This document shows positions 17,671-27,063 of a stretch of DNA of 64,000 bases, piece by piece. This DNA comes from Bacillota bacterium. GTDB lineage: Bacteria > Bacillota > Clostridia > Lachnospirales > Cellulosilyticaceae. Within the stretch, counting starts at the first letter, position 1; each line of letters begins with the position of its first letter. The notes beneath the pieces are model-generated. The model was not told where the DNA came from. It saw only the letters and a program-made list of their open reading frames with translations, and did not search any database. Made by a program: the position numbers and the translations under genes. The stretch is taken from NCBI GenBank assembly GCA_023436395.1, contig JAEZJJ010000033.1, positions 238,249 to 302,248 on the forward strand, written 5' to 3'.

Positions 17671-18201
17671 ATGGTTTTATTAGTTATTGATGTGCAAAGA
17701 GTAATAACAAACAATGATTTGTATCAATTTGACAGGTTTGTATCAAATACGCAAAAGCTAATACATGAGGCTAGAGCTAATAATATTGAGGTCATATATG
17801 TGCGTCATGATGATGGGGTAGGTAGTGAATTAACAAAAGGAACTGATGGGTTCGAAATATATGAGAAGTTTGAACCAGTAGCAGGAGAAAAAATATTTGA
17901 TAAAAAGTTCAATAGTGCCTTTAATGGAACAGGACTAGTAGAATACATAAAAGATAAGGGTGAAAACAACATTATAGTTGTTGGGCTTCAAACTGATTAC
18001 TGTATGGATGCTAGTATCAAATGTGGATTTGAACATGGATTTAAGATGATAGTACCTGAATATACAAATACTACTATTGATAATGATTTTATGACGGGTG
18101 AACAAAGCTATAAATATTACAATGAACATATGTGGAATCATAGATATGCTGAGTGCATTTTGTTAGAAGAGGCACTTAGAAGAATACAACAAGTAAATTA
18201 A
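17671..18201 (+). CDS. Isochorismatase-like cysteine hydrolase
   Basis: The 176-residue protein has the cysteine-hydrolase triad: Asp in LLVIDVQRV at the start, Lys in IFDKKFNSAFNGT, and Cys in GLQTDYCMDASI, with the usual segments between them. Such enzymes hydrolyse amides or vinyl ethers such as nicotinamide, ureidoacrylate or isochorismate; the substrate cannot be told here. No pathway partner is adjacent. An AAGGGG site precedes the ATG, and a terminator-like hairpin follows the gene by about 70 bases. Confidence 0.88.
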   Translation: MVLLVIDVQRVITNNDLYQFDRFVSNTQKLIHEARANNIEVIYVRHDDGVGSELTKGTDGFEIYEKFEPVAGEKIFDKKFNSAFNGTGLVEYIKDKGENNIIVVGLQTDYCMDASIKCGFEHGFKMIVPEYTNTTIDNDFMTGEQSYKYYNEHMWNHRYAECILLEEALRRIQQVN

Positions 18202-18268
18202 TTAAGAATAAAACATGTAAGCAACTTTGGAGTAATCTTTCTAGTAGTAATTAATGCATACAATAGTG

Positions 18269-18307
18269 AAAAAGTTTCTATCTAAGATGAATAGATAGGA
18301 ACTTTTT
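18269..18307 (+). terminator. Intrinsic terminator after the isochorismatase-like gene
   Basis: Complementary arms AAAAGTTTCTATCT and AGATAGGAACTTTT (one G-T wobble) enclose a short loop and run into a T-tract. Confidence 0.75.
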
Positions 18308-18370
18308 TATTTAATGTGGTACATTTTGGGTAGTAAAGTAGATGAATATATATTATTAATTTTTAAAATA

Positions 18371-18399
18371 TTGAAATTATATATTTCGAGTTGTAAGAT
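18371..18399 (+). promoter_or_regulatory. Possible promoter for the ROK pseudogene and MATE gene
   Basis: TTGAAA (18371-18376) and TAAGAT (18394-18399) are spaced by 17 bases, about 60 bases before the ROK start. The local sequence is very AT-rich, so chance matches are likely. Confidence 0.4.
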
Positions 18400-18460
18400 A
18401 TTAAATATACTTATAAAAGATACTTAAAAAAGATATTTGAAAAAGCAGGGAGAGTTGTTG

Positions 18461-19209
18461 ATGAAAAAGGAAAGTATTGCCCATTTTGATCTTGTTAAAA
18501 ATCAAAATAGGAGAGTGATTAGAAATTTGCTGAGGCAGAAAAGTCCTCAAAGTGTTGCTCAGCTTGTACAGCAATCCGAATTAACCTATCCAACAGTGGC
18601 AGGTCTTTTAAAAGAGTTGTTACAAAGAGACGAGGTATTAATGTGCTCAGAGATAGAAAGTTGTGGTAGTAGGCCAGGTGTGCGCTATATGCTTAATGGA
18701 GACTATCAATATGGATGTGTCATGTATTTTAAGGATTGGACACTAAAGGGAATTATTTATAATACCTATGGCCTAGCTGTTGAACATATCAACTTTGAGG
18801 TAACAAATGAAATACAAACTCAAGATATTGTAAATATTGTTAAAGAGATAAAATCCCAATTCAATAACTTATCCATACTTGCATTGGGTATTCCAGGTAC
18901 AGTTTTGGAAGATGAAATAACCTATTTACCCCGTTTTCCTTATCTACAAGGGAGAGGACTGATAAAAGCTTTAAGTGAAGACTTAGCCATTAAAGTGTTT
19001 ATAGAGAATGATATGAATGCGACAGTGTTAGCAGAAATAGGCAGTTGTAATAGTTTTGCCCATATTGCTTATATAGGGTAATCGTACAACTAGGATTAAA
19101 GTTACCCAAAGAAAGAATACCGAAGATTGAGTTAGTTCAAGATATGAATTTTAAATATGAGCAAGGTTTATTAAAGAAAATTCTTATGGATTGGGAAGCT
19201 CATCTATAG
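18461..19209 (+). pseudogene. ROK-family transcriptional regulator, internally deleted and frameshifted
   Basis: The first reading frame (18461-19081) gives about 206 residues with an N-terminal winged helix (NRRVIRNLLRQKSPQSVAQLVQQSELTYPTVAGLLKEL) and the first half of a ROK fold, including LALGIPGTV and FIENDMNATVLAEIG, then stops just after HIAYIG. Past that stop, a different frame up to a TAG at 19207-19209 reads a peptide like a ROK C-terminus (LPKERIPKIELVQD, then a short GLLKKILMDWEAHL ending). Intact relatives have about 100 residues between these parts. A deletion with frameshift is the simplest reading. The start uses AGGGAGAG. Confidence 0.72.
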
Positions 19210-19226
19210 GACAAGGGAGAAAAGCA

Positions 19227-20597
19227 ATGGGAAGAGAAAAAACAGAGGATATTCTAGTAAGACTAAGAGGTATTTCTTATGTGGCATTGCCACTTATTAT
19301 TCAAGGTTTTGTATTTCAACTACAATCTTTAACAGATAAAGCCTTCTTAGGAAATCTAGATACACAGTATGTATCGGCAGTTGGTGCTGCACAAATGCCT
19401 TATGGTACAACTGTAGACAGTCTTGTTGCAATGAGTGTGGGACTAATCATTATAGTTTCAAGGTTGTTTGGTGCAGACAAGAAAGATAAAATACCTCAAT
19501 ATACAAAAAGTACAATATTTCATCATACATTTTTAGGAGTTATTTTATTTTTAATATGGCAATGTGCTACAAGGCCAATTCTAGAATTTTTTCAGATTGA
19601 TGCACAAATTATTAATTATAGTATTACCTATGTAAAGATTTGTTCCTGTTATTTAGTGTTTATAGGCATAGATTGCTCGTTACAAGCAATGTTACAAGGC
19701 ATGGGTAACACCAAACCTATTATGTATTCAGGTATACTCAAGGTTGGTCTAAATCTATTATTTTCATGGGTACTAATTTTTGGCAAGTTTGGTTTTCCGG
19801 CATTATATGTTACAGGTGCAGCAATAGGTACTTTAGTAGCAAATATGATATCATTCTTGTTTATTATTTGCTATTGTATGATTGTAAAGAAAAAGCAATT
19901 TTCTTTGACAAAAATAAATCGTGAATGGTTAAGCTGGAAACCTTATAAAGAAGTGATTCAATTAGGTGTACCAGTAGGTTTAGAATACTTACTGTGGAAT
20001 GCTTCTAATTTATTACTCATACGATTTATTAATGGATTTAGTTATCAAGATATGGCCATTTATACATTGACATTTGGTTGTCAGTGTGTGGTCTATGTTA
20101 TTTTTGATGCCACATCAAAAGCTACATTAACCATTATGGGGCAGGAGATAGGCGCTCAGCGTGTAAAAAAGGCAAATCAGTTTTTTTACACCAGTATTAT
20201 TTTCAACTTTTGTATTGTAGCTATTGCAGCATTAGTGTTTATATGGATTCCTTATCAACTTTTAGACATTTTTTCTAATGACACTTTACTTATTAAAAAT
20301 GGTATACCATTTCTACAATTTATTGGATTAATCATGCTACCACAAAGTATGAATGTTATTTGTGGAAATGGCATTAGAGCTTATGGGGACACAAGGTGGA
20401 TGTTAGTTTCTCAAATAATAGGTTCAACACTTGTTGTTAGTATTTCATGGTTTTTAGTAGTTCAACTTCACATGAATATGATGGCTATTTATATCACCAT
20501 ACTCATTGATGAAACTGTTCGTGGTATGGTTAACTTTATTTATTATAGAAAGAAGTATGGCAGTAAGTGTAGTTTACAAGAAGAATGCATGGTATAG
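19227..20597 (+). CDS. MATE family efflux transporter
   Basis: The 456-residue product has about twelve membrane helices in two six-helix halves. MATE hallmarks are visible in the first helix region (LPLIIQGFVFQLQSLTDKAFLGNL) and near VGAAQMPYGT. The protein would export cationic or drug-like compounds with a sodium or proton gradient. I start at the ATG at 19227, preceded by AAGGGAGA; this is 17 bases after the remnant ROK stop, so the regulator may once have controlled it. The substrate is unknown. Confidence 0.92.
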   Translation: MGREKTEDILVRLRGISYVALPLIIQGFVFQLQSLTDKAFLGNLDTQYVSAVGAAQMPYGTTVDSLVAMSVGLIIIVSRLFGADKKDKIPQYTKSTIFHHTFLGVILFLIWQCATRPILEFFQIDAQIINYSITYVKICSCYLVFIGIDCSLQAMLQGMGNTKPIMYSGILKVGLNLLFSWVLIFGKFGFPALYVTGAAIGTLVANMISFLFIICYCMIVKKKQFSLTKINREWLSWKPYKEVIQLGVPVGLEYLLWNASNLLLIRFINGFSYQDMAIYTLTFGCQCVVYVIFDATSKATLTIMGQEIGAQRVKKANQFFYTSIIFNFCIVAIAALVFIWIPYQLLDIFSNDTLLIKNGIPFLQFIGLIMLPQSMNVICGNGIRAYGDTRWMLVSQIIGSTLVVSISWFLVVQLHMNMMAIYITILIDETVRGMVNFIYYRKKYGSKCSLQEECMV

Positions 20598-20677
20598 CAA
20601 GTAAGTTAAAAAACGTATTTAGTTATAGTAACTTATCGTTATGAGTAAAATGAAAAATATTTTACAGTATCAATCAC

Positions 20678-20710
20678 CCTAGGTTTGAGATCCAAGCTTA
20701 GGGATTTTTT
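20678..20710 (+). terminator. Intrinsic terminator after the MATE gene
   Basis: An 11-bp stem (CCCTAGGTTTG with CAAGCTTAGGG, two G-T wobbles) with a 4-base loop is followed by six T bases. The rest of the gap from 20598 to 20890 is AT-rich; I see no clear gene or RNA in it, and no convincing pyrH promoter with good boxes. Confidence 0.75.
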
Positions 20711-20890
20711 AATGAGTACATAAAGTAGGAGAAATAGTTGAACAATATAAATTATATCTAGAAAAAAGCAAGTATTTGTGATAGAGTATTGATAGGTCTT
20801 TTACAAGTACTTATTGATGTAAAATAACGGATATGAAAAGGAGTTTGTTTGCATCATATTTTGTTATTGTCATAATAGGAGGATATCCAA

Positions 20891-21598
20891 GTGAAGTTTA
20901 AACGTGTATTAGTAAAATTAAGTGGCGAAGCATTAGCTGGTGAAGCACAAAGAGGCTTTGACCATGATATTATCACAGGTGTTGCTAAACAATTAAAGGC
21001 ATTAGTAGAGAGTGGCACACAGGTATCGGTTGTAATTGGTGGTGGTAACTTCTGGAGAGGCCGTACATCTGGAGCTATGGATCGTACAAAAGCAGATCAA
21101 ATTGGTATGTTAGCAACCGTTATGAATGCCATTTATGTAGCAGATGTTTGTCGTAGTCTTGGTATGGAAACGAGTGTTATGACACCTTTTATAGTTGGTA
21201 GTATGACAGAGTGCTTTTCAAAAGATAAGGCGGTGGCAGACTTAACTGCAGGTAAGATTGTATTTTTTGCAGGTGGTACAGGTCATCCATTCTTTTCAAC
21301 AGATACTGGGGCAGCATTGAGAGGTGCTGAGATTGAAGTTGATGCTTTATTATTTGCTAAAAATATAGATGGTGTTTATGATAGTGATCCAAAAATAAAT
21401 GCCAATGCTCAAAAGTATGATAGAATCTCATGTCAAGAAATGTTGCAAAAAGACTTAAAAGCCATTGATACAACTGCAGCAGCACTTTGCATTGAACAAA
21501 AATTACCAATCTTAGTTTTTGATTTAGGTGCAGACAATAGTATTGTACGTGTAGCTAATGGAGAAAAAATGGGAACAACTATATATATTGAAGGTTAA
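20891..21598 (+). CDS. pyrH: UMP kinase
   Basis: The 235-residue amino-acid kinase fold protein is full length for bacterial PyrH. Recognisable parts are FKRVLVKLSGEALAG, the VVIGGGNFWRG nucleotide loop, FFAGGTGHPFFSTDTGAALRG, and AKNIDGVYDSDP. It converts UMP to UDP with ATP. The start is GTG at 20891 with AGGAGG 8 bases upstream. It heads pyrH-frr-uppS-cdsA-dxr-rseP-ispG, the same order as in Bacillus. Confidence 0.96.
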   Translation: MKFKRVLVKLSGEALAGEAQRGFDHDIITGVAKQLKALVESGTQVSVVIGGGNFWRGRTSGAMDRTKADQIGMLATVMNAIYVADVCRSLGMETSVMTPFIVGSMTECFSKDKAVADLTAGKIVFFAGGTGHPFFSTDTGAALRGAEIEVDALLFAKNIDGVYDSDPKINANAQKYDRISCQEMLQKDLKAIDTTAAALCIEQKLPILVFDLGADNSIVRVANGEKMGTTIYIEG

Positions 21599-21615
21599 TT
21601 TTAAGGAGGATATTT

Positions 21616-22170
21616 ATGAAGCAAACAATTGCAAAATTTGAAGACAAAATGAAAAAAACACTTAGTAGCTTAGGGGATGATTATGCAACAATTAGAGCAG
21701 GTCGTGCTAATCCACATGTACTAGATCGTATTATGGTGGATTATTATGGTGTGCCAACACCTATTCAACAAGTAGGAAATATTAATGTGCCAGAAGCACG
21801 CATTCTTCAAATCCAACCTTGGGAAAATTCATTATTAAAAGCAATTGAGAAAGCAATTAATGAATCAGATTTAGGGATTAATCCAACAAATGATGGGAAA
21901 GTCATTCGTCTTGTATTCCCAGAACTTACAGAAGAGCGTCGTAAAGATTTAACAAAAGATATTAAGAAAAAAGGTGAAGCAGCAAAAGTTGCTATTAGAA
22001 ATATTCGTCGTGATGCAATGGACGCAATTAAAAAGATGGAAAAAGCTAATGAAATAACAAAAGATGATGTGGAAGTAGCTGAAAAAGAAATCCAAAAAAT
22101 GACAGATAAATTTGTTGGTGACATTGATACACTCGTTGATAATAAGAGCAAAGAAATTTTATCTGTGTAA
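21616..22170 (+). CDS. frr: Ribosome recycling factor
   Basis: The 184-residue product is the normal RRF length. It shows the TIRAGRANPHVLDRIMVDYYG motif, NINVPEARILQIQPWE, and the LTEERRKDLTKDIKKKGE helix. RRF splits post-termination ribosomes together with EF-G. It lies 17 bases after pyrH with AAGGAGG before the ATG. A terminator-like hairpin lies in the gap before uppS. Confidence 0.97.
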   Translation: MKQTIAKFEDKMKKTLSSLGDDYATIRAGRANPHVLDRIMVDYYGVPTPIQQVGNINVPEARILQIQPWENSLLKAIEKAINESDLGINPTNDGKVIRLVFPELTEERRKDLTKDIKKKGEAAKVAIRNIRRDAMDAIKKMEKANEITKDDVEVAEKEIQKMTDKFVGDIDTLVDNKSKEILSV

Positions 22171-22198
22171 ATCACAGCAAACAATGGTAATAGGAATT

Positions 22199-22224
22199 GC
22201 TCCTCTTTATAAGAGGAGCTTTTT
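22199..22224 (+). terminator. Terminator-like hairpin between frr and uppS
   Basis: A perfect 9-bp stem (GCTCCTCTT with AAGAGGAGC) with a 3-base loop is followed by five T bases. It probably attenuates read-through from pyrH-frr into uppS. I see no strong promoter in the short gap after it. Confidence 0.7.
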
Positions 22225-22243
22225 AGTATAGGAGGAATCAAGA

Positions 22244-22960
22244 GTGAGAGGCAAAAAAATACCTGAACATATTGCCATTATAATGGATGGTAATGGTAGA
22301 TGGGCAAAGGAAAGAGGCTTGCCTAGAAATGAAGGACATAGAAAAGGAACAAAAGCACTGGAAAATATTATTGCTCATGCTGAGAAAATAGGGGTAAAAT
22401 ATTTAACTGTCTATGCCTTTTCGACTGAAAATTGGAAAAGGCCTGAAGAAGAAGTCAATGGTTTGATGAATTTATTTGAAAAATATTTAGACAATCATAT
22501 TAAAAAAGCCAAGAATAATACAAATCGCTTTAGAGCAGTAGGAAACATAGAAGCAATGGTAATTCCGACAAGAATTAGAGAGAAGATTGCTACTTTAGAA
22601 GAGATGACTAGGGATAAAGAGGGTATTTGTTTTAATATGGCATTTAATTATGGTGGGAGAGATGAAATTTTAAGAGCTTGCAAGAAAATAGCTCTAGAGG
22701 TCAAGCAAAATAAACTAGAAGTTGAGGATTTATCTGAAACTCTATTTTCTAACTATTTAGATACGCAAGGTTTACCAGATCCAGATTTAATGATTCGAAC
22801 AAGTGGAGAAAAACGAATAAGTAATTTCTTACCATGGCAATTGACCTATACAGAATTTTATTTTGCAGAATGTTTATGGCCAGATTTTAGTATAAAGGAG
22901 TTTGATTTAGCTATAGAAGCTTTTAATGAAAGACAAAGAAGATTTGGAAAAAGTGAGTAG
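22244..22960 (+). CDS. uppS: Undecaprenyl diphosphate synthase (cis-prenyltransferase)
   Basis: The 238-residue protein has the cis-prenyltransferase motifs: HIAIIMDGNGRWAKERG with the catalytic Asp, GHRKGTKALE, YAFSTENWKRP, and LMIRTSGEKRISNFLPWQ near the end. It builds the C55 lipid carrier for peptidoglycan. The start is GTG at 22244 after GGAGG. cdsA follows after 11 bases. Confidence 0.96.
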   Translation: MRGKKIPEHIAIIMDGNGRWAKERGLPRNEGHRKGTKALENIIAHAEKIGVKYLTVYAFSTENWKRPEEEVNGLMNLFEKYLDNHIKKAKNNTNRFRAVGNIEAMVIPTRIREKIATLEEMTRDKEGICFNMAFNYGGRDEILRACKKIALEVKQNKLEVEDLSETLFSNYLDTQGLPDPDLMIRTSGEKRISNFLPWQLTYTEFYFAECLWPDFSIKEFDLAIEAFNERQRRFGKSE

Positions 22961-22971
22961 GAGGAAGAGGC

Positions 22972-23781
22972 GTGCGTACAAGAATTATTACAGCTATTTT
23001 AGGAATTCCCCTTGTTATAATTGTATTACTGCTAGGAGGCTTAGGGCTTAGACTAACTATGTTAGTTTTAAGCTTAATGGCCTTATATGAAATGTATCAT
23101 GTGATGAGAGAAAGTTATAGACCAATTAAGTGGTTGGGGTATAGTATAGTGACGGCGTATTATGTTTTTTTCGATTGGGTACAAAGTTATTGTACAGTTT
23201 TTACAGGATTAGTGGTTATAGTCCTTTTAACTGCAATGGTAATCAAATATCCTAAATACTCTATAATAGATGTAGCACTCACGCTTTTCCCAGTTTTTTA
23301 TACAGCCATATTATTTAGTTTTATTATGATGACAAGAGATGTAGCACATGGTATATTTTGGGTATGGCTTATTCCAATTAGTGCATGGGGATCAGATACC
23401 TGTGCTTATTTTACAGGAATAACTCTAGGTAAACATAAATTAGCACCGGAGCTCAGTCCTAAAAAGACCATAGAAGGAAGTGTGGGAGGTGTAATAGGAG
23501 CAGGAATAATTGGTTATATATATACTCTAGGTTATACTTCATACAGTGCATCATTTCTAAGACAATATACTGTATTAGTGGTTATTGCAGTGATGCTTAG
23601 TGCAATCCTATCTCAAATAGGGGATTTAGCAGCATCCGCGATAAAACGCTATTTTAAAGAAAAGGATTTTGGCTATTTATTACCTGGTCATGGTGGGATA
23701 CTTGACCGTTGTGATAGTCTACTCTTTGTAGCACCTGCTATTTATACAGCAGTATTGTTAGTGGAAAACATCATAAAATAG
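22972..23781 (+). CDS. cdsA: Phosphatidate cytidylyltransferase
   Basis: The 269-residue membrane protein has about seven to eight hydrophobic segments and ends with the CDP-diglyceride synthase signature, seen here as the region from LSAILSQIGDLAASAIKR through KDFGYLLPGHGGILDRCDS. It makes CDP-diacylglycerol for phospholipid synthesis. The start is GTG at 22972 after an AGGAGG site. It sits between uppS and dxr, as in Bacillus. Confidence 0.95.
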   Translation: MRTRIITAILGIPLVIIVLLLGGLGLRLTMLVLSLMALYEMYHVMRESYRPIKWLGYSIVTAYYVFFDWVQSYCTVFTGLVVIVLLTAMVIKYPKYSIIDVALTLFPVFYTAILFSFIMMTRDVAHGIFWVWLIPISAWGSDTCAYFTGITLGKHKLAPELSPKKTIEGSVGGVIGAGIIGYIYTLGYTSYSASFLRQYTVLVVIAVMLSAILSQIGDLAASAIKRYFKEKDFGYLLPGHGGILDRCDSLLFVAPAIYTAVLLVENIIK

Positions 23782-23791
23782 GAGTAAAGAG

Positions 23792-24958
23792 ATGCAAAAG
23801 AAAATAGTTATTTTAGGTTCCACAGGCTCTATAGGAACACAAACGCTAGATGTCGTAAAACAAAATAAAGATATACAAGTAGTAGGTTTAGCGGCTTATA
23901 GCAATATAGCATTATTAGAAGAACAAATTGATATTTATAAACCGCGTGTTGTTTGTGTCATGCTTCCAGAAAAAGCTCAGTTATTACAACAACGTTTAAA
24001 AGAAAAACGAATTTCTGCTGAAATAGTGTGTGGAGAGGAAGGACTAGCTACTTTAGCCACATTAGAAGAAGCAGATATGATTGTAACAGCAGTAGTAGGT
24101 ATGATAGGCTTAAAACCTACACTTGCCGCCATTAGGGCAGGTAAAACGATTGCACTTGCTAACAAGGAAACACTTGTAACAGCAGGAGAGCTAGTGATGA
24201 ATCTTGCAAAGGAGAAAGAGGTAGCTATTTTACCTGTAGATAGCGAGCATTCTGCTATTTTTCAAGCACTTAGAGGAAATGAGTCTAAAAGTATATCAAA
24301 AATAGTACTCACAGCTTCTGGTGGGCCTTTTAGGACCTATACTCAAGAACAACTAGAAAAGGTAACTGTAGAAGCAGCCCTTAAACACCCTAATTGGGCT
24401 ATGGGAAGTAAGATTACTATTGATTCAGCTTCTTTAATGAACAAAGGCTTAGAGGTTATAGAAGCAAAATACTTATTTGATGTAGCGCCAAGTCAAATTG
24501 ATGTTGTTGTGCATAAAGAAAGTATTATTCATTCTATGGTAACTTATGTAGATGGTTCAACAATGGCACAATTAGGACAACCTGATATGAGGCATCCTAT
24601 TGCATATGCTTTATATTATCCAGAACGCAGAGTAGCACCTTTTATTAAACCATTAGATTTTACTCAAATAGGAAGTTTGAGTTTTGAAGCGCCTAAAACA
24701 CAATTATTCCCTTGTCTTCAATATGCTTTTGATGCATTAGAAATAGGTGGTACAATGCCAGCTGTTTTAAATGCAGCTAATGAAGTTGTTGTAGCAAGTT
24801 TCTTAAATAGAGAAATTAGGTTTTTAGATATTCCTAAAATCATACATATGGTCATGGAAAAGCACATATGTATAAATAGGCCAACCCTAGAAGATATATT
24901 AGGGTGTGATGAATGGGCTAGGGAATATAGTAGAAAGAAGGTGGCAGAAATTGATTAA
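23792..24958 (+). CDS. dxr: 1-deoxy-D-xylulose 5-phosphate reductoisomerase
   Basis: The 388-residue enzyme opens with the NADPH-binding ILGSTGSIGTQTLDVV and carries ALANKETLVTAG, the metal/substrate segment PVDSEHSAIFQAL, TASGGPFR, and HPNWAMGSKITIDSASLMNKGLE. It makes MEP in the non-mevalonate isoprenoid pathway. ispG of the same pathway lies two genes downstream, and uppS upstream uses its products. Its 3' end overlaps the likely rseP start by 8 bases. Confidence 0.97.
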   Translation: MQKKIVILGSTGSIGTQTLDVVKQNKDIQVVGLAAYSNIALLEEQIDIYKPRVVCVMLPEKAQLLQQRLKEKRISAEIVCGEEGLATLATLEEADMIVTAVVGMIGLKPTLAAIRAGKTIALANKETLVTAGELVMNLAKEKEVAILPVDSEHSAIFQALRGNESKSISKIVLTASGGPFRTYTQEQLEKVTVEAALKHPNWAMGSKITIDSASLMNKGLEVIEAKYLFDVAPSQIDVVVHKESIIHSMVTYVDGSTMAQLGQPDMRHPIAYALYYPERRVAPFIKPLDFTQIGSLSFEAPKTQLFPCLQYAFDALEIGGTMPAVLNAANEVVVASFLNREIRFLDIPKIIHMVMEKHICINRPTLEDILGCDEWAREYSRKKVAEID

Positions 24959-25982
24959 GGTCATTATGATTGTATTAATGTTTGCCTGTATTGTAATTGC
25001 TCATGAATGGGGGCACTATATTACAGCTAAAAAGTGTGGGGTTCTTGTCCATGAATTTGCCATTGGAATGGGCCCTATAGTATGGTCAAAGAAGAAGGGG
25101 GAGACCTTATATTCAGTTAGACTTTTCCCAATTGGTGGATTTTGTAGTATGGAGGAAGAAGTAGGAGAATCTTCTAATCCTAGGGCAATGGCAGCTAAGA
25201 AGCCATGGCAAAAACTGCTTATTGTGAGTGCAGGCGCCATTATGAATTTTGTGCTAGCCTGTGTACTTTTAAGTATTGTCATAGGATACCAAGGTTATGG
25301 AAGTAATAAGATTGCTTCTTTAGAACCTAATATGCCAGCTATAGAATCTGGGTTACAAATAGGTGATAGGATTACAGCTATTGATAATTATAAGGTAAGC
25401 CGTTTATCTGATTTGTCAGAATTATTAGTAAAAGAAGAAAAGACGTATACATTAACGGTAAAAAGGGGTCAAGAAACGTTAAATATCTCCATTACTTCTA
25501 AGTGGATGCCAAAAGAAGAACGCGCCCGCTTTGGTTTTTCCCCAACTTTGATTCATTTCAATCTCTGGGAGAATATTAAAGGAGGCATCCTTTGGGCTTG
25601 TATGATGGTTGTCGGGGTATGGCAAGCATTTATTCAGCTTTTTACTGGTGCACTAGGGATGGATCAACTATCAAGTATTGTAGGAGTAGTGAATCAAAGT
25701 GCAGAAATATGGGATACCAGTATGCAAAGTGGTGGAATGACAGTGGCTATTTTGAATATGATGATTATAGCCTCAGCATTATCGGCAAACCTTGCTGTAG
25801 TCAACCTCTTCCCTCTACCTGCTTTAGATGGAGGGCGTATTGTTTTTGTATTAGTAGAGATGCTAAGAGGGAAACCTATATCAGCAGAAAAACAAGGGGC
25901 TATACACTTTATTGGTTTTATAGTGTTAATGGCATTAACAGTAGTAATTATATATAATGATTTTATGAGGTTAGGTACATGA
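24951..25982 (+). CDS. rseP: Site-2 intramembrane metalloprotease RseP/RasP
   Basis: The 343-residue protein is an M50 zinc protease: the first membrane helix contains HEWGH (HExxH), a PDZ domain lies in the middle (SLEPNMPAIESGLQIGDRITAI), and the second metal motif is FPLPALDGGR. Such proteases release membrane-bound anti-sigma factors and clear signal peptides. I chose TTG at 24951 because a GAAGGTGG site lies 7-8 bases upstream and the hydrophobic first helix starts right there; an upstream ATG would add 15 residues read from within dxr. The stop overlaps ispG by 4 bases. Confidence 0.93.
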   Translation: MIKVIMIVLMFACIVIAHEWGHYITAKKCGVLVHEFAIGMGPIVWSKKKGETLYSVRLFPIGGFCSMEEEVGESSNPRAMAAKKPWQKLLIVSAGAIMNFVLACVLLSIVIGYQGYGSNKIASLEPNMPAIESGLQIGDRITAIDNYKVSRLSDLSELLVKEEKTYTLTVKRGQETLNISITSKWMPKEERARFGFSPTLIHFNLWENIKGGILWACMMVVGVWQAFIQLFTGALGMDQLSSIVGVVNQSAEIWDTSMQSGGMTVAILNMMIIASALSANLAVVNLFPLPALDGGRIVFVLVEMLRGKPISAEKQGAIHFIGFIVLMALTVVIIYNDFMRLGT

Positions 25983-27037
25983 TATTAAATACAAGAGAAC
26001 AAACACGTCCAGTAAAAATCAAGGATCTTATCATTGGTGGTGGAAATCCTATAGTGATTCAATCCATGACCAATACAAAAACACAAGATGTAGAAAGTAC
26101 AGTAGCACAAATTTTAGCATTAGAGGAAGCAGGCTGTGAAATGGTACGCGTGGCTGTGCCTCATGAGGAGGCAGCTAGAGCGATAGAACATATTGTAAAG
26201 CGTATTCATATACCTCTTGTTGCAGATATTCATTTTGATTATAAACTTGCTTTAATGGCTATTGAAAATGGGATTAATAAATTACGTATTAATCCTGGTA
26301 ATATTGGAAATGAGGAACGTGTAAGAATTGTAGTAGAAAAGGCAAAGGCTTATGGTATTCCTATTCGAATAGGTGTCAATTCTGGTTCTATTAGCAAAGA
26401 GAATATAGATAAGTATGGTGGGGTGAATGCGGAGTCCATGGTTGAAAGTGCCAGTGAACATATTCGTATTTTAGAGGCACTAGATTTTAAAGATATCATT
26501 GTATCCCTTAAGGCTTCTAATGTACCATTAGCTATTGAAACCTATACAACTTTTGCAAGTCGCTATCATTATCCACTTCATGTAGGTATTACAGAGGCGG
26601 GAACTTTATATAAAGGAACCATTAAATCTTCCGTAGGGCTAGGGGCTATTTTATCAAGAGGAATAGGGGATACAATAAGAGTTTCCCTATCAGATGATCC
26701 TATCAAAGAAATAGAATGTGCACAAAATGTACTACAATCTCTGGGGTTAGGACAATATGGTGTAGAAATTATTTCTTGCCCTACCTGTGGTAGAACAGAA
26801 GTTGGACTGATTGAGCTTGCCAATCGTGTAGAAGCAGCAACGAAACATCTTAAAAAACCACTTAAGATAGCAGTAATGGGATGCGTGGTCAATGGACCAG
26901 GTGAAGCCAGAGAAGCTGATATTGGTATTGCAGGTGGTAAAGGGCAAGGACTTATTTTCAAGAAAGGTCAAATTTTGAAAAAGGTTGATGAAGAACATTT
27001 ATTTGATGCCTTTATGGAAGAAGTTCATAAAATGTAG
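25979..27037 (+). CDS. ispG: 4-hydroxy-3-methylbut-2-en-1-yl diphosphate synthase
   Basis: The 352-residue protein matches IspG/GcpE: VIQSMTNTKTQDVEST near the start, LRINPGNIG, and the [4Fe-4S] ligands in SCPTCGRTEVGL and MGCVVNGPGEA. It performs the reductive step making HMBPP in the MEP pathway. The start overlaps rseP by 4 bases (ATGA). It ends this operon; unlike Bacillus, proS and polC do not follow and a new promoter begins within 30 bases of the stop. Confidence 0.97.
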   Translation: MILNTREQTRPVKIKDLIIGGGNPIVIQSMTNTKTQDVESTVAQILALEEAGCEMVRVAVPHEEAARAIEHIVKRIHIPLVADIHFDYKLALMAIENGINKLRINPGNIGNEERVRIVVEKAKAYGIPIRIGVNSGSISKENIDKYGGVNAESMVESASEHIRILEALDFKDIIVSLKASNVPLAIETYTTFASRYHYPLHVGITEAGTLYKGTIKSSVGLGAILSRGIGDTIRVSLSDDPIKEIECAQNVLQSLGLGQYGVEIISCPTCGRTEVGLIELANRVEAATKHLKKPLKIAVMGCVVNGPGEAREADIGIAGGKGQGLIFKKGQILKKVDEEHLFDAFMEEVHKM

Positions 27038-27063
27038 CTTTCTAAGTTTATCCTATATGAGAC

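Noticed and set aside
20849..20876. TTGCAT plus CATAAT boxes just before pyrH
   Set aside because: A start from this promoter would fall inside or after the ribosome binding site, leaving no usable leader; the boxes are likely chance in AT-rich sequence.
21807..22241. Open reading frame of 144 codons on the reverse strand over frr
   Set aside because: It overlaps the whole C-terminal part of frr and a terminator; its protein is a Ser/Ile/Phe-rich shadow.
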